The notes below the pieces were generated by a model. The model did not search any database, was not told where the DNA came from, and was given only the letters and a program-made list of their open reading frames with translations. A DNA stretch of 64,000 nt from Leucosporidium creatinivorum (taxonomy: Eukaryota; Basidiomycota; Microbotryomycetes; Leucosporidiales; Leucosporidiaceae): positions 74,926 through 138,925 of the forward strand of contig BCKL01000036.1 in the NCBI GenBank assembly GCA_001600635.1. The letters are read 5' to 3'. This document shows, in pieces, positions 11,371-21,904 of the stretch. Numbering within the stretch: the stretch's first letter is position 1; each line of letters begins with the position of its first letter. Both the position numbers and the translations under genes were made by a program.

Positions 11371-14300
11371 ATGTACCAGCAGCACTACAGCCAGGATGAA
11401 GCTCGACAGCGTCCTGTCTCCAGCTTCGACGCCAATCTCAACTTCACGCTGGCGCAGGACGACTGGGATCTCTCGGCGCTTGACGGCGGACTCGGGCTAC
11501 CAGCAGGGGCTACCTTGGATCAGCAGGTATGTCATGCACGCCTGTGCTACTCCCAGCGTGCCCCGCACCTCATTCGCTGATCCTTCCGGCGCTCACAGAC
11601 TCGCTGGCAGCCTCAGCAGCCTCGACCTGACCAACAGCCCTACCAGCAGCCTTACTCGAATTATCCATCTCAACCACTACCATCTACAACATACCTCCCT
11701 CCACATCCGCACCCTCCTGCAGCATTCCCACCCCCATCGCATCAGCCGTATCTGGCCCAGCCCCCGTCGCAAGATATCCCACCGTATTCCCAGCCCTACG
11801 ACCCTGCACCCCATCACCAGCGCTCAGCATCACTCTCTTATCAGAACGCCCGCATCGCCGAAGAGCGAATCTGGCAAGAGGCAGCCTCGGCGCGAGCTTC
11901 GGCGCCCGATTTCGCTCAAGCTGGGATCGACGACCTCTACAACTGTCAGGCGCCATTCTTGTTCCCTGCAAACGAGCGTCGCGACTATATACCTCCGACC
12001 TACCCTCTACTCCATGCAGGCTCGTCCATCTCCTCCGCCTCGTCAAAGTCGTCGGTCTACCACCTCGCCGAGCCGCTGTCAGCTGCTTCCCCTGCTTCGG
12101 CGTTCGAGTTACCGCCAGCGATGGAACCTCAGCCGTATTACGAGCATTTCTCGGTCGAGCCTTTGCCGCTGCCTTGCGTCACGGGCCACTACGAACACGG
12201 AACCCTCGCCTTCCCCTACCCCTCGCTCGCCCAAGACTCAACGACCCTCGTTCTCGGCCAGGACTCGCCCATATCCAACAACCACTCGCGATCACCTTCT
12301 CTCCAGCCCTCCAACTACTCTGCCGCCCACTTCAATTCTACGCCCCCGTGCACGCCCAGCTCGACTTCGCATCAAGTCCGATCCACCAGCCTCCTCCAGT
12401 CGCCCTTCGCTCCCACCCAATCGCCTTTCGCTCCTACCCAAACTCGCCCGCCCATCCAACGCTCTCATACTGCCCCAGCATCGGACACCAGCGCAATCGT
12501 CGCTCTCGCCGCCAGCCGACGAGCCGAACACCACGCCCGAGAAGCTCCCTTAACCGCCGGCGCAGCTCGCAACGATGGCAGCAAGAACGCCTCACTCAGC
12601 AAGAGCAAGAAGAACCAACTCGAGGTGCATAGCTCATGCTGGACTTGCGGAGATGGGATCGCTCGCCTCGTTCTAAGAGGAGGGGACATTGCTCAGGTCG
12701 TCGCGACGAGGAGCTCGTGCGCTTGTGTCAATTGTGTGCCAGCGGGAGAAGGAGGGTTAGGGAAAGAGGAAGGAGATCAAAAGCATGGACCGAACGATCA
12801 TGCGACGTATGATGATACAATCTCGGCTGCGGTGGATCGGATGCAGGGACTGAAGCTTGAGGTGAGGGAAGGGCTAGTCGTTGACAACTCGCCGGTCGTG
12901 CTACCTGAGGAGCTGAAGGAGGATGCTCTGACATGTATTTCTCCATCCTCGTGTTCCCTTGCTCCTCGAGCGAAAGCTGACCGCTCCTTTGCAGGCGACG
13001 TCTGCGCCAAGATCGTCGGTGTCGGCTCTGTCTCTGCTACGACGCCTGCCGGACCCGCCAAGGTCACCCTGGAGGTCATTTGTACTCGTTGCGATTCGCT
13101 ATACCAGCCCTGTAGCGACTGTGAGCTCCCATCTCGGCTTTCGCATCACTCGGCGACTCGGCGCTGACTTGACTCGCCTTCTCGGCTACAGGTGGAGGCG
13201 GTGGCGGTCGTCTCACGTATGCTATCGGTTCTTTGCTATACATCAACTCAATTGCTGACCCCCTGGCTCCTTCATAGTCCTGGTCGATGGCGCTGCAAGG
13301 AGCTCTTCCCTGGCGGGCGACGAACCTGCATCCTCAGCCACGCTCGCAATCCCACTCTGGCCGAGCTCTCATTGTACGTCTGCTCCCTCTCTTACGCCCC
13401 ATTTGTGCCTGCTCAATCTCCCTGCCGTCAACAGCGAGATCCTCCGAATCACCGAGATCCCCACCGAGTCGCTCGACGCTCTCGAAGCTCGCTGCCGGCA
13501 ACTCTTCTTCAACACTCGACTGGGCACCATGTGTCGACCCGAGTTCTTGTCGAAGGGAGATGGACTGGCGAGGACCTTCGAAGAGGTGGAGAAGACGACC
13601 ATCGACTCGTGGAATCTGGCTGCCGCTCATTTCCGAGAGGTGGGCTGCTCTCTCTTGCGCGATATCCTTTGGAACGCTGTAGCTAACCTCGGTTTGACTC
13701 CACAGGACATCGAGGAGACTCGCGGTATCCGACGCTACGTCGCCCTCATGTTCTCGGTTCCTCATTCTCGGCGGTCGAAGCAGTCCAAGGCCGAGGCGTC
13801 GAGGGGTGACGAGGACAAGGTCGTCACAGGCTTCTATCTCTTTGAGCTTGATGTAGGTCCTATCCCGCTCACACACGCTCAGCGGGTCGAAGTCGGCTTG
13901 CTTCGCCGGACAGCAACGCTGAAGCTGACCTTCGCTCTTCTCCTGTCTCTCCTGCACCCGTCCACCCTTTTCTCGCATCCAGCTCGCCCATGGAACGGCC
14001 TTCTTCGGCATCATCGCGCCTTGGGCTACCACTGGAGCCGCTTTCGACGCCAACAGCATGCTCGGCGAGCACTCAGCCGCTCGAATGGCGCAGGACATAG
14101 CTGCGCTCAACGAGGAGAGAGCTCGGCTGCAGCTTCTTCTCTACCCTCGTTTGACCTATCACTGGCTGATCGCACCTTTCCGGTGAGTTTCGAGATGCCG
14201 AAGCGACTTCGGTGCCGACTTCCAATCCTCGCACGAGCCTGAGCTGACATTGCGACCATTCCTTCGACAGCGCGGACTCACGAATGGTTCAGAGTATCGA

Positions 14301-14578
14301 GCGGAGAGGCTACTCTATGCTCTCGACTTTCCTCGCAGAGCATCCCGACGCGCCAGTCGAGGCGTTTCCTCCCCATCGGACATGCTTTATACCTCGCCAA
14401 TGTGAGCTGTTGATGACCTGGCTGCACAGCGAGAACTTCAACTTACTTTCTCTCACCTGCAGACATACACGCTTGGACGGTACACGTCCTTCTCATCAAG
14501 CCCGAGCACGATTTTGGCGGCCCTCCGCCGAAACCACCTCGCAAGCGAGCTCCCAAGGGCCCAAAACCTCGGAAGTGA
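11371..14578 (+). CDS. Uncharacterised Cys-rich family protein, copy A ('ZnC' family)
   Basis: Starts MYQQHYSQDEARQ at 11371; the first intron follows Gln-Gln at about 11527. The first ~400 residues are Gln/Pro/Ser/Tyr-rich and look disordered. The conserved part begins at about 12620 with paired cysteines: SCWTCG, CACVNC, TCDVC, ICTRC and PCSDC, then GRWRCKELFPGGRRTCILSH (exons to about 13370). After this come a helical segment (KTTIDSWNLAAAHFRE), RRYVALMFSVP, a GxxxFELD strand, and the C-terminal block (DSRMVQSIERRGYS, then YIHAWTVHVLLIKP). The cysteine pairs imply zinc binding; this is inferred. At least nine introns. It is convergent with copy B 450 bp downstream; copy C lies at 46.3 kb. 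I know no function; a nuclear regulatory role would fit the layout but is unproven. Stop TGA 14576-14578. Confidence 0.78.
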
Positions 14579-15030
14579 ATCCGATGGCCCTCCGTTTTAT
14601 TATGTCTGCTTTAGATGCAAACCTGTTGTTGTCTTATGACGGCGGGAGCTCGGCGACTCCTTCAGCGAGATTGAGAGAAGCAAGTCCGAACGCCGAAAGA
14701 AAAGCTTCAAGAGACTCGGCTGCTCTCTGTATCGCCGAGAAGAGTGCACTGGGGACGGAAGAGGTCGTCTATCCTTACACACATCTACAACGAGCGAGAG
14801 AGAGGTAAACCCTGAACAAAGCTATGGACAACGCGCAACGTATGTGGAGTGCTCTTCCGTCTCTGACTATCTACTCATCCGCCTTGCGCTTCTTGGCTCG
14901 CACTCGAGGCTTGACCGCCGAAACACTCGAGCCCAAGTCAGCGTCGCTCTCGAAGCGGCGAACGAAGATCTTCAGCGCCTTGAGGTCTGAGGATAGCGAG
15001 GAGGGTCAGAAGAGCTTGAAGTAGAGTGAC
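14579..15030. other. Short gap between two convergent paralogues
   Basis: 3' untranslated sequence for the two flanking genes. An ATG-initiated frame of 66 codons (14824-15024, basic, Ser/Arg-rich) is present but has no recognisable similarity, so I do not call it a gene. Confidence 0.4.
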
Positions 15031-18000
15031 TCAAAGCTGCTCACAAGGCGCAGGAACCATCATCTCCCTCGTGAACGCCGCGCCATCCACCTCTCCCGGA
15101 TTCTCCTTCTGGAACTCGTCGAGGTGGAGGAAACCACGACGAGTGAGGGACTGAGTCATCCTGGAGCCCATGCGGAAGGGAGTGGTGCACCAGCTGCAGC
15201 GGAGGGTGGGATAGGGAGGGAGGTGCTCTTGTGCGCGGCGGTGGTTCGTCTCGGCGAGGTCGTGACGGATGCGTTGGATCGCTTGCTCGCCCAGGATGGT
15301 GGTCGCCTCGAAGGAGTCGCCTGTTAGAACAAAGGAGATATCAGCTATGCTCGAGGCGAGAAGAGAGCCTGCGAGAACGCACCAGAGATGGCCCAAGGCA
15401 TGACGACGGCGATGTAGACGGCGCCGTGCACGAGATCATGCTCGAGGATCATGAACCCCGACAGCTCCTTATCGACCTGCTCCTCTTCTGGAGGAGGGTC
15501 CACTTTGATCTTGGGCTTAGCTCGACGGCGATGCGGGGTCGAAGAGTGATAGGCGATGTATCTGCCATGCCGAGGAGAGATCAGCCTTGCTCGGTCGGAA
15601 GACTCGCGTGGAAGATCGCCCTCACCTGCGAATTGACCTCGTCGGTTCAATATCCTACGGATGGCGGGGAAGAGTCAGCTACAGATCATCTTTGTCTCGT
15701 TGCGAGAAGCTCACCTCGTAGAGCATCGGCACAAGAAGATGCCACTGGTCGATCGTCATCTTCTCGGCTTCCTCCCAAGTCGTAGCGAGTCCATCGGCGC
15801 GTTCGAGCATCTCTGGACGAGCAGCAGTGCGGAGGCGAGTGTTGACGTAGACCTCGCGGCAGCGGCGAGTGAGGTATTCGAGCTTCTCCTGGTCAACCTC
15901 GCGAACCGACAGGACGTCGCTGTGCAGGGAGCAGCGGGTCAGTGGACGTAGAGCCGAGCAGAGAAGAAAGCTCACTATTCGATGTCGGCGAGTGGAGGAT
16001 TACGAGCATGCGAAAGCTGGCAGGTTCGGCGACCAGCGGGGAAGAGCTCCTTGCACCTCCAACGACCGGGTCTGATGGGCGAAGCAAGTCAGCTCGGGTC
16101 CTGAAGCGATCCAAAAGCATCAATAACTCGCGTAAGACGTCCACCGCCTCCCCCACCTGCGAACGAGCAGAACATGATGGGTCAGCTGGCGAGCGAGGAA
16201 GGCAGTCGGCACAAAACGTACAGTCGCTGCAAGGCTTGTACTTCTCCTGACACGGGTAGCAGATGATCTCGGTGGTGAAGGCGGGTGGCGGTCCAGGGTA
16301 GCTCGACTTGATCGTGCCCGCGCCAATGATACGGTCGCAGACGTCGCCTGTCGAGTAGGAAGGCGTCAGCGATGCTACGGAACAACAGAGGTAAAGATGA
16401 CGCTCACAGATCATAGCTTGACGCTTGTACTCGGCTGGTAGATCCCTCGCCGTCTGCTCAGGCGTGACGATCCTCGTTCTCCTCACCGCCACCCCCTCCA
16501 ACTGATCTACCGCCGCCGACAACGTGTCCGAGTAATGCTGATCCTCCACGTCGCCCACATTGCTCGCACCCTTCCCCTCCGAATCACTGGGCAAGCACCT
16601 CAAGCACGTAAACTCGGCTCTCGGCCCAAACTCGACATCATTGCCTCGCAAGATGAGCTTGGCCGAAGCGGTTCCACAGCTGTAGCAGCTCGCCTGCAGC
16701 TCAGCCAGCTTGGCTTTGCTCGTGCCCACCACTACTCCCCCGCTTGAGCCCTTGCCGCCCAAGTTGCTTGTCCCTACGGCGTATTTGACCCCGCCGCGAT
16801 GCACAATCGCCTTGGTCGGCGCAGAGGGCTCGCGAGCGGGGTTGTAAGCGAGGACGGGGGAGCCCGAATGATATAGGGCGCGGTTGCGGGAGGCGAGGTG
16901 GAGGGCGGCGTTGATGGAGTCGGAGGTAGGAGGAGGAGGAGCGGAGGAAGGAGGGCGGAAGGTGCTGGGCCCGCCGACCGAGGTTTGGTCGAGATTGAGC
17001 GATGACATGGCGCTGGCGCCGGCGGTGGTGGGCCGCGAAGCTGAGGCGAGGATGGAAGGAGTGTTGGGAAGGGAGGTAGGTGCATGAAGGGGAGGATAGC
17101 TGCTGCCGAGCGGCATATACGAGCTGTGTGGGAGGGAATGGCGATGCTGAGGCTGGAAGTTGGCGGGCTGGTGCAGAGGAGGCGAGTAGGCCGTAGTGTG
17201 TGTATGGTAGAGCTCTCCCGCCGAGGAAGGACGCGCGTTGCTCTGCTGGGCTTGGTAGGGAGGTTGGGGGAAGGTCGGCGAGACGCCTCCGCCGAGCGGC
17301 ATCGGCATTGGCTGAGGCGACTGGTGCAGGACAGAGGGATGATGGTGCTGGTACTGAGGAGCGGAAAGATGGTGGAAGCTGGGGTAGTAGTGTGGCGGCG
17401 CGTCGGGCGGGCGCGCAAGGCTGGTAGGCGGGTTGAAGGGCATTTGCGAAGCATAGTCGTTCGGTCCGGGGTGGTGAGGAGGAGGAGGGTACGGGCTGCG
17501 ACGAGCATTGCTCATCATAGAAGCCTGTTGGCGCATGCTAGCCAGGCGTTCGGCCTGCTCAACGGCCTCGCTTTTGATGTGCTCGACGTTCTCCGCCGCT
17601 CCTCCGAGCCCCTCGCCCGCGCTCGAGCCAGGACGAGCGTCGTTCCATTCGTCGGGGCGCGTGCGGATAGGAGGATAGGGTTGCGAGCGCTCCTGCGAAC
17701 GAGCATCCTGTAGCGAGTAGCGACGCTGGCCGCCCTGCTCTCCCTGGGCGAGCGAGCTGAAGCGCGAATCGTGTGGGGACGGCACGGGCGAGTTGTAAGG
17801 GTTGTGCAGGTACGATGGAGCGCCTGCAGGAAGGTAATGCGAAGACGGCGGCGGCAGGTGATGCTGAGGAAAGTTGCTGTCGATGCCGTTCTGAGCGGGC
17901 ACAAGGGGACAACAGAGGTCAGCCCTGGCGAGATTCCCAGCTGCTAAGACAGTGCAGCAAGCCGAGATGACGGGTGCATACCAAGTGAGGTACACAATGA

Positions 18001-18149
18001 CTTGGCAAGCTGTAGCCGTGCTGCACTGAGCTCCCGCTCCAGTCCTGCGACGAGTCTGGACGATTGAAAGCGCCGGCGCTCGTGCTCGAGAGCGAGTTGA
18101 AGGGCGCGGGCGGCTGAGGCCAAGTGGGCGGGCCCGGTGCTCCGTCCAT
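15031..18149 (-). CDS. Uncharacterised Cys-rich family protein, copy B ('ZnC' family)
   Basis: Reads leftward from ATG 18149 (MDGAPGPPTWPQPPAPFN) to TGA 15031-15033. The N-terminal ~500 residues are rich in Pro/Ser/His/Tyr/Gln. The conserved region matches copies A and C in order: SCYSCGTASAKLILRG (about 16690), CLRC, HYSDTLSAAVDQLEGV, GDVCDRIIGAGTI, IICYPCQEKYKPCSDC (about 16230), then YVNTRLRTAARPEMLERADG, EEAEKMTIDQWHLL, RRYIAYHSSTPHRRR, MILEHDLVHGAVYIAVVMPW, SFEATTILGEQAIQRIRHDL and the terminal SRMTQSLTRRGFLHLDEF. Identity to copy A is moderate, mostly in the Cys motifs and C-terminal block, so the duplication is not recent. Eight or more short introns. Function unknown. Confidence 0.78.
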
Positions 18150-20934
18150 GTCCTCTTGTAGCGTAGCAAGGAAGAGACGACGAGCCGATTCGAGTGAGAA
18201 GCAGAAGAGAGGCGGAACGAAGCGAGAGACAAGTCGTTTCCCAGGGCGAGCTTTAGCCTCGGGTGCGATTCCTCGACGCGCCTAACGAATTACACTGCTA
18301 CATCTGTGGTAGATCTCCTTCTCTTCCTCGCTGATAACCTACAGAAGAATATCTTTCTCAAGCGGAAAAGCTGACGCGCCGGCGCTTCCCTCCTCGCTTC
18401 GGGCAAGGCTTCGGGGGAAGGGAGCTTGACGCTTTCGGTGCAGGACACCGGGCTCGGTATAGATCTAGGAAGCAGGTGAAGTCACTAACATGTAAACCCA
18501 AGCTAGCGGTACACCGCAATGAAGCACAGAGCTGCCGCAACGAGCTTCGGCGCCGGCAGGTAATCGGATCGCCCATCTCCTCGTGCTCTCGTGGCGCATG
18601 AGAGCGAACCCATAATAGCGTAGCGTGTTGCCGGGGTAAGAGCCGGAAAAGACTTGAAAGAATTGTCCCCAGCTGCATGGCGCTGGCGCTGGCTTCCTTT
18701 GGCGCTCGGCGACAGCAAAGGAGTGGAACGCCTCGAGCCGAAGCGATGTTTTCCGTCTCTCGGTCGTGCTGTAGGGATGTAGAAAGGTTGCAGAGGATTA
18801 GCTTCAGTCTCCTTCAGTGTGACTGCACGGTCGAGATGCTGTCGTACAGGCTCCTTCCCATCTTCTCGGCGCCTACAGCTTAAGTTGAGCCGAGTCAGAA
18901 GCGACGACAGGCCTTTGCTCAGCTCAGCAAGGGAACCAGTGAATCTGGCGGGTATGTGAACGTTTCAGCCATCTGTGTCGAGCTGCAGACCGAGCTGAAG
19001 AACAGTACAGCGCATCGACGAGCTGATCTGCTCGGCGTCGACCTCCAGCTCGGCGAGCTCGTCACAGAGTCATTTTCCGGGCGCCAGCGATCGCTGTGAA
19101 GAATGCACACTAGTGCTATGATCGTCGATCGTGACGCAGTTACGGAGCAGGAAACATCTCACCCATATTACGGGGACCCCGTTCAGATCGTTCAGACGTT
19201 ATCCTTCTCGCGGCAGCTTTCGCACCCTTCCTCCCCTCTGCCAGCTCGTCTCGCAGCTGTGAACGACATTTCGCGCATCTTTCTACTGGTAGAACGACCC
19301 GGCTCGCCCGCATCGTGAGAGAGCAGTCTTGTCGCTTCGTCCTGCCAGGCTCCCGAGGCACTTGCTCGGTCGACCCAAAGAGGCAATTTCCTCGAGTCCC
19401 GCTCGCCTACAGCGAATGTTTCAGCTCTTTCCTCGATGTTCGTACAACTCTAAGCAAATCTTGCTTACGGCTTGCCTAACCTGCGGCCATCATCAAGCAG
19501 GAACGATGAACGACCGCCAGCTGCTCGGCGGCGCCGAATCCGTTCTTGAGGCTTTCATGAGCCGCACAATTACTCGGAGCAGCAGTGTAAGTGCTGTGGC
19601 TGATAGCTGGAGGCTATAGCTACACGACTGAGCCATGCAGACGCCTGCTGAGCTCGACCAGCTGGACTCGCACAACCATCGCCGAGAAATCCTCTCTCGC
19701 CGTGCTCAACCGTTCACATGTCGTCTGCAGCACGCCATGTTCTCAAGCTATCTACCAACATCAAAGGTCTGCTCCCGTTTCTTGTCCTGAAGCATACTGT
19801 GCACAACTTCTCCTCTTGCGCTCCCCCGCCGGCGCCGATTCAGAACGACGTCCGAGCACCTCGCTCACGACCCGCAGAACTCGGCTAACCCCTACGGAGG
19901 ATCGCCCTACTAAAACCGACCGCCTTGGAAATGCAGTGGTGGTTGGGGGGCAACATGGGGGGACCCGAAGCTTTGGAATCGCGCGCGCCTCGGCCGGGCT
20001 CTCTTCGACTCGGCTGGCTGACCTGGGTGTCGGTATGGTACAGCGTCGTCCGACTCTCTTCGCTAAAAACAAGTGCCGTGGTCACGAGCGATTTTGCGAG
20101 CCGTTTGGCTGCCTTTCGGCGAGTGAGGAGTCGGCGAAGAGAGCGCCGAGCTGAGGATGGCGATGAAGAGGGGAGGACGCGGGATGCCTAACACAGGAGC
20201 AGCTGCCTAGTCAATGCAGAGAGCTCCGATGCACCACACGAATCCTGGCCGAGCTCGATGCAGTGCGCAGCGCGTGGACACCTGCCGAGTAGCGACTTCG
20301 CCAACACCGAGCACTCGCCGAGCGGCGAACCCCGGGACTGCAGGATCGACGTGAGGAGATCGCCACGCTTCTTCGCAGTTGATGGAAAGCCACCTTGCAA
20401 ATCCTCTCTATACCCTCTCTATCAGCCTCAGCGAGCCCATCCACCTCGGCTCTAGCAGGCTCCGACTCGGAGACTCTTTCTCGACCCCAAAGAGGGAATC
20501 TTTCGCTCTCCCGTCAAACGGTAGAAGGGGTTCACCACTTTTGCCCAAGTGTTTTCCTCTGCTTACTGATTTCTAACCGGGCTTTCAATCAACTTGAAGT
20601 CCTCGATCAAGGCCTATTCAGACGCTGAGTGCACTCTAGAAAGCCGAAGCAGGCTCTCGATACTCGAGTACTAGCTGGATACGGCACTCGGAGTGCTTCG
20701 GACTGCAGATCTCGTGTGCACGCTGCGAGGTGGAGACTGGCGCAGCAGATCTTTTTGAACCCTCGCCAATCGCGCTAACCGAAGGGGCTGGAGGCAAATA
20801 GCCAAGGTGGCTTTCCACTCCAACTCCCCTTCGCTTCCTCCACTCATCTGCTCGAACCACTCCTCCATACTACAGCTTGACTTCTTACTCCCTGTCATAC
20901 CCCACGGTCACCTTTGAGAGTCCCTCTCAACTTG
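18150..20934. other. Gene-poor stretch, 2.8 kb
   Basis: Upstream of copy B and of the thioredoxin-like gene. No family is recognisable. Two places have gene-like texture. One is a two-exon frame at 19506-19586 plus 19641-19790 (MNDRQLLGGAESVLEAFM..., 76 aa, canonical intron). The other, around 20210-20400, encodes charged helical sequence (ILAELDAVRSAW; RREEIATLLRS) but is interrupted by a stop. Both could be real small genes or relics. The rest shows nothing but GC-rich sequence with many CGCCGAG/CTCGGCG words. Confidence 0.4.
19506..19790 (+). CDS. Possible small two-exon gene, 76 aa
   Basis: ATG at 19506 opens 27 codons, then a 54-nt intron with GTAAGT donor and ATGCAG acceptor, then 50 codons to TGA 19788-19790. 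The product is a charged, probably helical peptide (VLEAFMSRTITRSSS; TPAELDQLDSHNHRREIL). No similarity is recognised and no conservation can be tested here; the proper intron is the only positive evidence. Confidence 0.2.
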
Positions 20935-21599
20935 ATGCCCCGTGTGACCTCGCTTCATTCCATCGCCGAATACGAAGCAGTCGTCAGTTCCCTCCCTTTC
21001 GGCGGTCAGCGGCTGGGGCTCATCCTCTCTCACTCCACAGCTCGAAACCGATGCTCTCTCCGTCATCATGTTCACTTCAAGCTTTTCGCACGCCTGGTGA
21101 GTTTCAAGATCGCCGCAGTGCTCGGTCGACGGGCTGACTCGTTTCTCCTCCCTTACCAGCGTCAACATGGCCTCAAGCTTCGTCGCACTCTCCAAATCTC
21201 ACCCCGTGGTCACATTCTATACGGTAGACGGCCTCTCAGTGCCCGTAAGTCTCGACCCGCCCCAGCGCCGAAGCGCGACCGAACGAGAGCTCCCCTAATG
21301 CCTGCCTTTCGCGACAGAATGTCATGCTTGCGGCAGGCATCATGTCTCTCCCTACATTCGCGTTCTATGAGAACGGCCATATGGCAGACGCAGTCATCGG
21401 AGATGCCCTCGAGGATCTCAAAGTTCGTCGGCACTCGACGTCTTCTCCCTCTCGCTCGCCCGCTGACTCTGCTGTAGGCGCCATACAGTGTACTCTCGCC
21501 ATCTTTGCTCCCCCTTCCCCACCGACATCGCCGCTCATCACCGACCTCAACACCCCCTTCGAGCCGTCGGTCTGGCGAGACTTCAAAAGTGGGATCTGA
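20935..21599 (+). CDS. Thioredoxin-fold protein lacking the CxxC site
   Basis: Exons 20935-20982, 21041-21096, 21160-21244 and 21318-21422, with a last exon ending at TGA 21597-21599. The spliced product starts MPRVTSLHSIAEYEAV, then LSVIMFTSSFSHACVNMAS, then SHPVVTFYTVDGLSVP and MLAAGIMSLPTFAFYENG, a classic thioredoxin order: beta strand, active-site helix, FYTVD strand, cis-proline (SLPTF) and the ENG turn. The WCGPC site of thioredoxins is replaced by SFSHAC, so the nucleophilic first Cys is missing. The end is uncertain: the last intron (from 21423) could end at 21477 or 21488, giving different tails; the second keeps the frame to ITDLNTPFEPSVW. A redox-inactive chaperone or adaptor role is likely but inferred. 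Confidence 0.68.
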
Positions 21600-21904
21600 T
21601 TGGCCGCCGAGCACTGGTGAACGACGACGAGGGCGAAAGAGCGCGGAAGGACGGGGCCTGTGTCAGTACATCTGTTGTCATTAGTAGTTTCTTTGATCTG
21701 GCAAACGCCACCTCAGTTGACATGCATCGGCTGGCTAGAGTGAGGACGAGGCGTTACTGGAGCAGCCAGCCAGCCGCAACGATGGTGTCCGCGCGCTCGC
21801 TCTCTCGCGAAGACGAAGCGACAAGGGACAGTTCATAAGTATGGGATAGCAGACTAGTAACAACACGCACGCCGACCCACTGACTCGCCGACTCGCCGAC
21901 CCTA

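Noticed and set aside
11066-12553. Open frame of 495 codons on the plus strand
   Set aside because: Out of frame with ZnC copy A, low complexity; the frame beginning at 11371 joins through proper introns to the conserved Cys motifs.
18150-20934. Transposon or retroelement remnant
   Set aside because: No terminal repeats, target-site duplications or reverse-transcriptase/transposase motifs were seen in this or any other gap.
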